Assembly (NCBI GenBank): GCA_033721915.1
Contig: JAWWAC010000039.1
Location: forward strand, 1-28,593
Direction: 5' to 3'
Source: REBR01 sp033721915
GTDB taxonomy: Bacteria > Pseudomonadota > Gammaproteobacteria > Pseudomonadales > Oleiphilaceae
DNA length: 28,593 nucleotides
A model generated the notes under the pieces. The model was not told the DNA's origin, searched no databases, and saw nothing but the letters and a program-made list of their open reading frames with translations. The position numbers and the translations under genes were made by a program. Every line of letters starts with the position of its first letter. Within the stretch, counting starts at the first letter, position 1. This document shows, piece by piece, positions 25,074-28,593 of the stretch.

Positions 25074-25919
25074 ATGCCAGAATTCGCACACCAAGCCACC
25101 TCCAGTCATGCCAGCGGCCAAAAGCCCGGCTCCGGCGACGTCCGCTTCCGCCTCGGCCCGGTGCGGATTGTGTTGCTGCTGTTGCTGTTGCTGCTGGTGT
25201 GGGCCACTTCCATGGTGGTGTACCTGCCTGTGGGCTGGGTCTGGCATCAGGCCTCCCCTCATGTGCCACTGCCCCCACAGGTGCGGGTGGAGGATGTGGC
25301 CGGCCGCCTCTGGGACGGCACGGCCCGTATACACTGGCAGGACTTGTCGGTGCAGCTGGGCTGGTCGCTGCAGCTGTCGGCGCTGCGTCATGGTCAGCTG
25401 CCGCTGGAGTGGCGGGTCGTCTCCGGCCCCTCCCGCCTGGAAGGCAGCCTGACCGGCACACGGGACCGGCAGCTGCGTTTACAGGTGCGTCGTGGGGAAA
25501 TTGACCTGGGGCAGGCGACCCGTATCGCGGCTGTGCAGAATGTCAGCGTTGGCGGCGTTGTCACCCTTGAGAACCTGTTGGTGGTCTGGAGTGAGCAGGG
25601 GGGCTGGTCCGAGGCCACCGGCCGTGGCCGCTGGCCCGGCGGGCTGGTGACCTGGCCCATGGGCGGCCAGGTGCAGAGGGCCCAGCTGCCGCCTCTGAAA
25701 GCGGACATCACCATGGAGCAGGGAGACATAAGGATGCGGCTTCAGGATCAGGCCGAATCCCGCACAGCTGTCACAATGGTAATGCCGGCTGCAGAGCCGG
25801 TGGTGGAGGTGGCCATACGCCGCCACTGGCTGGATCTGCTGGGGCTGCGTTTTGGTTCCGAAAACGGGAATGACCCGGATGAGGTGTTGTTTAATGTGCG
25901 TCACAACCTTGCCCCGTAG
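25074..25919 (+). CDS. gspN: Type II secretion system protein N (GspN)
   Basis: The 281-residue product has a short cytoplasmic N-terminus and one long membrane segment (IVLLLLLLLLVWATSMVVYL). A periplasmic beta-rich domain follows, containing VRVEDVAGRLWDGTARIHW, the conserved G-x-LW-x-G region of GspN. Further features are LEWRVVSGPSRLEGSLTGT and the late IRRHWLDLLGLRFG. GspN is an accessory inner-membrane component of type II secretion, usually encoded at the end of gsp operons. Here it comes first, followed six bases later at the earliest by gspC. The start at 25074 has no good ribosome binding site and lies close behind a terminator, so the start or promoter may be unusual (possibly leaderless). 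Confidence 0.83.
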   Translation: MPEFAHQATSSHASGQKPGSGDVRFRLGPVRIVLLLLLLLLVWATSMVVYLPVGWVWHQASPHVPLPPQVRVEDVAGRLWDGTARIHWQDLSVQLGWSLQLSALRHGQLPLEWRVVSGPSRLEGSLTGTRDRQLRLQVRRGEIDLGQATRIAAVQNVSVGGVVTLENLLVVWSEQGGWSEATGRGRWPGGLVTWPMGGQVQRAQLPPLKADITMEQGDIRMRLQDQAESRTAVTMVMPAAEPVVEVAIRRHWLDLLGLRFGSENGNDPDEVLFNVRHNLAP

Positions 25920-25961
25920 CCGTCATTGTCCGGGTCCTGTAGTCTGTGCCGGTGGCCGCCC

Positions 25962-26795
25962 ATGGTGATGGCGAAGCTGCCCGCCTGGCTGGCCCATGTC
26001 CTGCTGCTGTTCCTGGTCGTTCAGCTGGGGTGGTATGGCGGCCAGTGGAGCTGGCGCCTGCTGTGGTCCGAGCCGGTTGTGACCGGCCCCGTCTCCGCCG
26101 GTGGCAGCGATGGTGGCCTGCAGGCCCTGGGCTCTCTGAACAATCTGACCCTGTTCGGGCGGCCGGAAAAAGGAAAAGAGGGTCGCGTTTCCAGGGTGGC
26201 CCGTCAGACCGCCCGGGAAACCAACCTGCAACTGACTCTCCACGGTGTGACACTGTCCACAGATGAAAGCCGATCCGGTGCCATTGTGGCACGTGATGGC
26301 AGTGACGCGGCTTACTACAAAGTGGATGATATGCTACCGGGCGAGGCAAAACTGGTGGCCGTGGAACCGGGCCGCATCCTGTTGCAGCGCAACGGTGAGG
26401 TGGAATCCCTGTCCTTCGAGGACGAAGCGGGGCTGAAACTGGCGTCTGGCGGCCCCAGTGCTGGCAGTGCAGCACCGCTGCCGATGAATAAGGAGGCCTT
26501 TCTGGATCAGGCCAGGGAAATGCTGGAGGAAGACCCGGAACAGGCTCTGGCCGAGATTGGCCTGCGAAGTGCTGGCGACGGCAGTGGAGGGTATGTCTAT
26601 GATGGCAGTAACCCGAAGCTGTCGGAAATGAACCTGCAACCGGGTGACCGGATACTGTCCATTAACGGACACCGGCTGGGCAACATGAGTCGTGACCGTG
26701 AACTGATGCAGCAGTGGACCCAGGCGGGCTCACTGCAGGTGGAAATCGCCCGGGGTGGAACAACTTTTTCGTTTTCTGTTCCGGTGCCGGATTGA
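25962..26795 (+). CDS. gspC: Type II secretion system protein C (GspC)
   Basis: The start chosen is ATG 25962 (another ATG follows at 25968), with GGTGG six bases upstream; the upstream TTG at 25926 lacks support. The product of about 277 residues has one N-terminal membrane helix (LPAWLAHVLLLFLVVQLGWY). The HR domain follows, with LTLHGVTLSTDESRSGAIVA, YKVDDMLPGEAKLVAVEPGR and ILLQRNGEVESLSF. The C-terminal PDZ-like domain includes MNLQPGDRILSINGHRLGNM. GspC links the inner-membrane platform to the GspD secretin through the HR domain, while the PDZ domain is tied to substrate recruitment. It lies between gspN and gspD on the same strand. Confidence 0.93.
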   Translation: MVMAKLPAWLAHVLLLFLVVQLGWYGGQWSWRLLWSEPVVTGPVSAGGSDGGLQALGSLNNLTLFGRPEKGKEGRVSRVARQTARETNLQLTLHGVTLSTDESRSGAIVARDGSDAAYYKVDDMLPGEAKLVAVEPGRILLQRNGEVESLSFEDEAGLKLASGGPSAGSAAPLPMNKEAFLDQAREMLEEDPEQALAEIGLRSAGDGSGGYVYDGSNPKLSEMNLQPGDRILSINGHRLGNMSRDRELMQQWTQAGSLQVEIARGGTTFSFSVPVPD

Positions 26796-26831
26796 TCCAA
26801 CAACAATGAACCAGACGGGCGTTTGTAGCGC

Positions 26832-28593
26832 ATGACAAGCATGAAAAAATTACTGAGTATTATTCTGCTGGTCGTCCTTGTGTTGCCACTGAATGTGGTT
26901 GCTGAAGAACAAGAGGAACAGACCTGGACGGTAAACCTCAAGGAAGCGGACATTCGCGCTCTGGTGAATCAGGTGGCGGATATCACCGGCTACAGTTTCG
27001 TGGTGGACCCGCGGGTGCAGGGCAAGGTGACGGTGATTTCCGACACCGCCATGACCCGCCAGGCGGTCTACGACATGTTCCTGACAGTGCTGCAGGTGCA
27101 CGGCTTTACCGCCGTGCCCGGTGACGATGTCATCAAGATCGTGCAACAGAGCGATGCCAAACAGTCCGCGGAGGTGCTGACCCGCTTCCGGGACGTGCCA
27201 AGCCAGCAGCTGATGACCGAAGTCATCCAGATCGAGAACGTCAACGCCCTGGAGCTGGTGCCCATACTGCGTCCCATGGTGGCCAGTTACGGCCACCTGG
27301 CCGGGGTGTCCGCGGCCAACGCCCTTCTGATCAGCGATCACCGCTCCAACATCAACCGCATCAAGCGCCTGATCCGGGACCTGGACCGCCCGTCGGACTA
27401 CGAAATGGAAGTGGTCCAGCTGAAAGAAGCCTGGGTGGGGGATGTGGTGCAGTTGCTGGAAGAGCTTGGCCCCGGTGAGCTGGGCAAAAGCCCCGGCGAA
27501 GGCAACCGCACCGCCAGCGTGGTGGCGGATGAGCGCAGCAACCGCCTGATTCTGCGCGGCACCACGGCTTTCCGTGACACGGTGCGTGGGCTGATCAACA
27601 AGCTGGACCAGCCCAGCACCACTCGTGGCACCACCCGCGTGATCCGTCTGAGTCATGCCGACGCCGCCTCTGTCAGCGAGCTGCTCAACGGGCTGGTGGG
27701 AGAGATCACGAATGAAGAGGGCAGTGCCGGCTCCACCCGTCAGACCGAGGCCGCCATTTTTCCGGATGAGGGACTCAATGCCCTGGTGATCCGGGCCGAG
27801 CCGGCGCTGATGAACGAAGTGGAGTTCATCATCGAGCAGCTGGATGTGCGCCGGGCACAGGTGCTGATCGAGGCGGCCATTGTGGAAATCTCCGACAACG
27901 TGGGCAACGACCTGGGTGTGCAGTGGGCCGTGGGGGATGAGTCCGGTGGCTCCACCCCGGTGGCCGGCACCAGCTTCGACAATGTGGGCCTGAGCCTGGG
28001 TGAAGTCATTGGCGCCATTGCCTCAGAACAGCTGGTGGCCCCGGCCAACGGTGTCACCATCGGTGCCGGACAGGAGCGCAGTGGCGGCTTTACCTGGGGT
28101 GTGCTGATACAGGCCCTGGCCAGTGCCACCGAGGCCAACCTGCTCTCCACCCCCAGCATCATCACCCTGGACAACGAAGAGTCCGAGATCATCGTGGGCC
28201 AGAACGTGCCCTTCCGCACCGGCCAGTCCACCCAGAGTGGCGATGGCTTCAGCAACCCCTGTCCCACCATTGAGCGCAAGGACATCGGCCTGACCCTGAA
28301 AGTCACCCCCAGCATCAGTGACGACAATGTGGTGCGCCTGATCGTGGAGCAGACCACGGAGGACATTACCGCCTCCGTGGCCAACGCCGCCGACCTGATC
28401 ACCAACAAGCGGGAGATCAAGACCTCGGTGCTGGCGGACGATGGCGAGACCATTGTACTGGGGGGGCTGATCAACGAGGACTACCGCACCCAGGTGAACA
28501 AGGTGCCCCTGCTGGGGGATATCCCGATACTGGGGGCCCTGTTCCGCAGCGAATCCACTGAGCGCACCAAGCGTAACCTGGTGGTCTTCCTCA
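26832..28593 (+). CDS. gspD: Type II secretion system secretin GspD, 3' end cut by window edge
   Basis: The frame starts at ATG 26832 (or 26841) and is open to the right edge, giving 587 residues without a stop. A signal peptide (MKKLLSIILLVVLVLPLNVV) precedes the N0 domain (WTVNLKEADIRALVNQVADI and SFVVDPRVQGKVTVIS). N1-N3 repeats follow (VIQIENVNALELVPILRPMV; VVQLKEAWVGDVVQLLEELG; VIRLSHADAASVSELLNGL). The secretin domain includes VLIEAAIVEISDNVGNDLGV and the conserved VPLLGDIPILGALFRS. GspD forms the outer-membrane channel of the type II secretion system. Relative to typical family members only the last part (roughly the S-domain) is missing. The remaining gsp genes are expected beyond the window. 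Confidence 0.97.
   Translation, partial: MTSMKKLLSIILLVVLVLPLNVVAEEQEEQTWTVNLKEADIRALVNQVADITGYSFVVDPRVQGKVTVISDTAMTRQAVYDMFLTVLQVHGFTAVPGDDVIKIVQQSDAKQSAEVLTRFRDVPSQQLMTEVIQIENVNALELVPILRPMVASYGHLAGVSAANALLISDHRSNINRIKRLIRDLDRPSDYEMEVVQLKEAWVGDVVQLLEELGPGELGKSPGEGNRTASVVADERSNRLILRGTTAFRDTVRGLINKLDQPSTTRGTTRVIRLSHADAASVSELLNGLVGEITNEEGSAGSTRQTEAAIFPDEGLNALVIRAEPALMNEVEFIIEQLDVRRAQVLIEAAIVEISDNVGNDLGVQWAVGDESGGSTPVAGTSFDNVGLSLGEVIGAIASEQLVAPANGVTIGAGQERSGGFTWGVLIQALASATEANLLSTPSIITLDNEESEIIVGQNVPFRTGQSTQSGDGFSNPCPTIERKDIGLTLKVTPSISDDNVVRLIVEQTTEDITASVANAADLITNKREIKTSVLADDGETIVLGGLINEDYRTQVNKVPLLGDIPILGALFRSESTERTKRNLVVFL

Overview
The window looks like a GC-rich gammaproteobacterial chromosome. 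The supports are an fxsA-groES-groEL block, a type II secretion locus (gspN-gspC-gspD), an AmpG permease, a GlpD-type flavoprotein and a racemase-type CaiB/BaiF protein. The mix resembles marine, lipid-using genera such as Marinobacter or Alcanivorax. That genus guess is inference from gene content, not a phylogenetic result.

Region 1 (1-5287) is the end of an integrated element lying against the 3' end of an initiator tRNA gene (5288-5364, minus strand). Reading away from the tRNA, it holds phased GGCACGG repeats, a small XRE regulator, a divergent excisionase-like gene, a tyrosine integrase, an OB-fold plus HD-domain protein, about 630 bases with no intact gene, a His-rich secreted peptide, and a CzcC-type outer-membrane efflux gene that runs off the left edge. 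The likely cargo is a heavy-metal RND efflux system. The far attachment site is outside the window.

Region 2 (5365-10420) is accessory and regulatory. A type IV AbiE toxin-antitoxin pair has its toxin gene interrupted by an in-frame amber codon, and its antitoxin start lies in a perfect 18-bp inverted repeat. Next come an AraC-family regulator divergent from an alpha-methylacyl-CoA racemase-like gene, and a ParDE toxin-antitoxin pair. About 420 bases without a gene follow.

Region 3 (10421-18722) holds two divergent transcription units. On the minus strand, a DUF3299 secreted protein precedes a large lipoprotein that joins Ig/PKD-like domains, three C-x8-C repeats and a PHP-type metallohydrolase domain. 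On the plus strand is a tightly packed trio: an alkyl-DHAP-synthase-like flavoprotein, a GlpD-like dehydrogenase and an FGGY kinase. The trio suggests glycerol/DHAP chemistry, possibly linked to ether lipids.

Region 4 (18723-28593) is more conserved: a response regulator with a degenerate GGDEF domain, AmpG, an SDR reductase, FxsA, GroES/GroEL behind a sigma-32-like promoter, a strong terminator, and the start of a type II secretion operon whose gspD is cut by the right edge.
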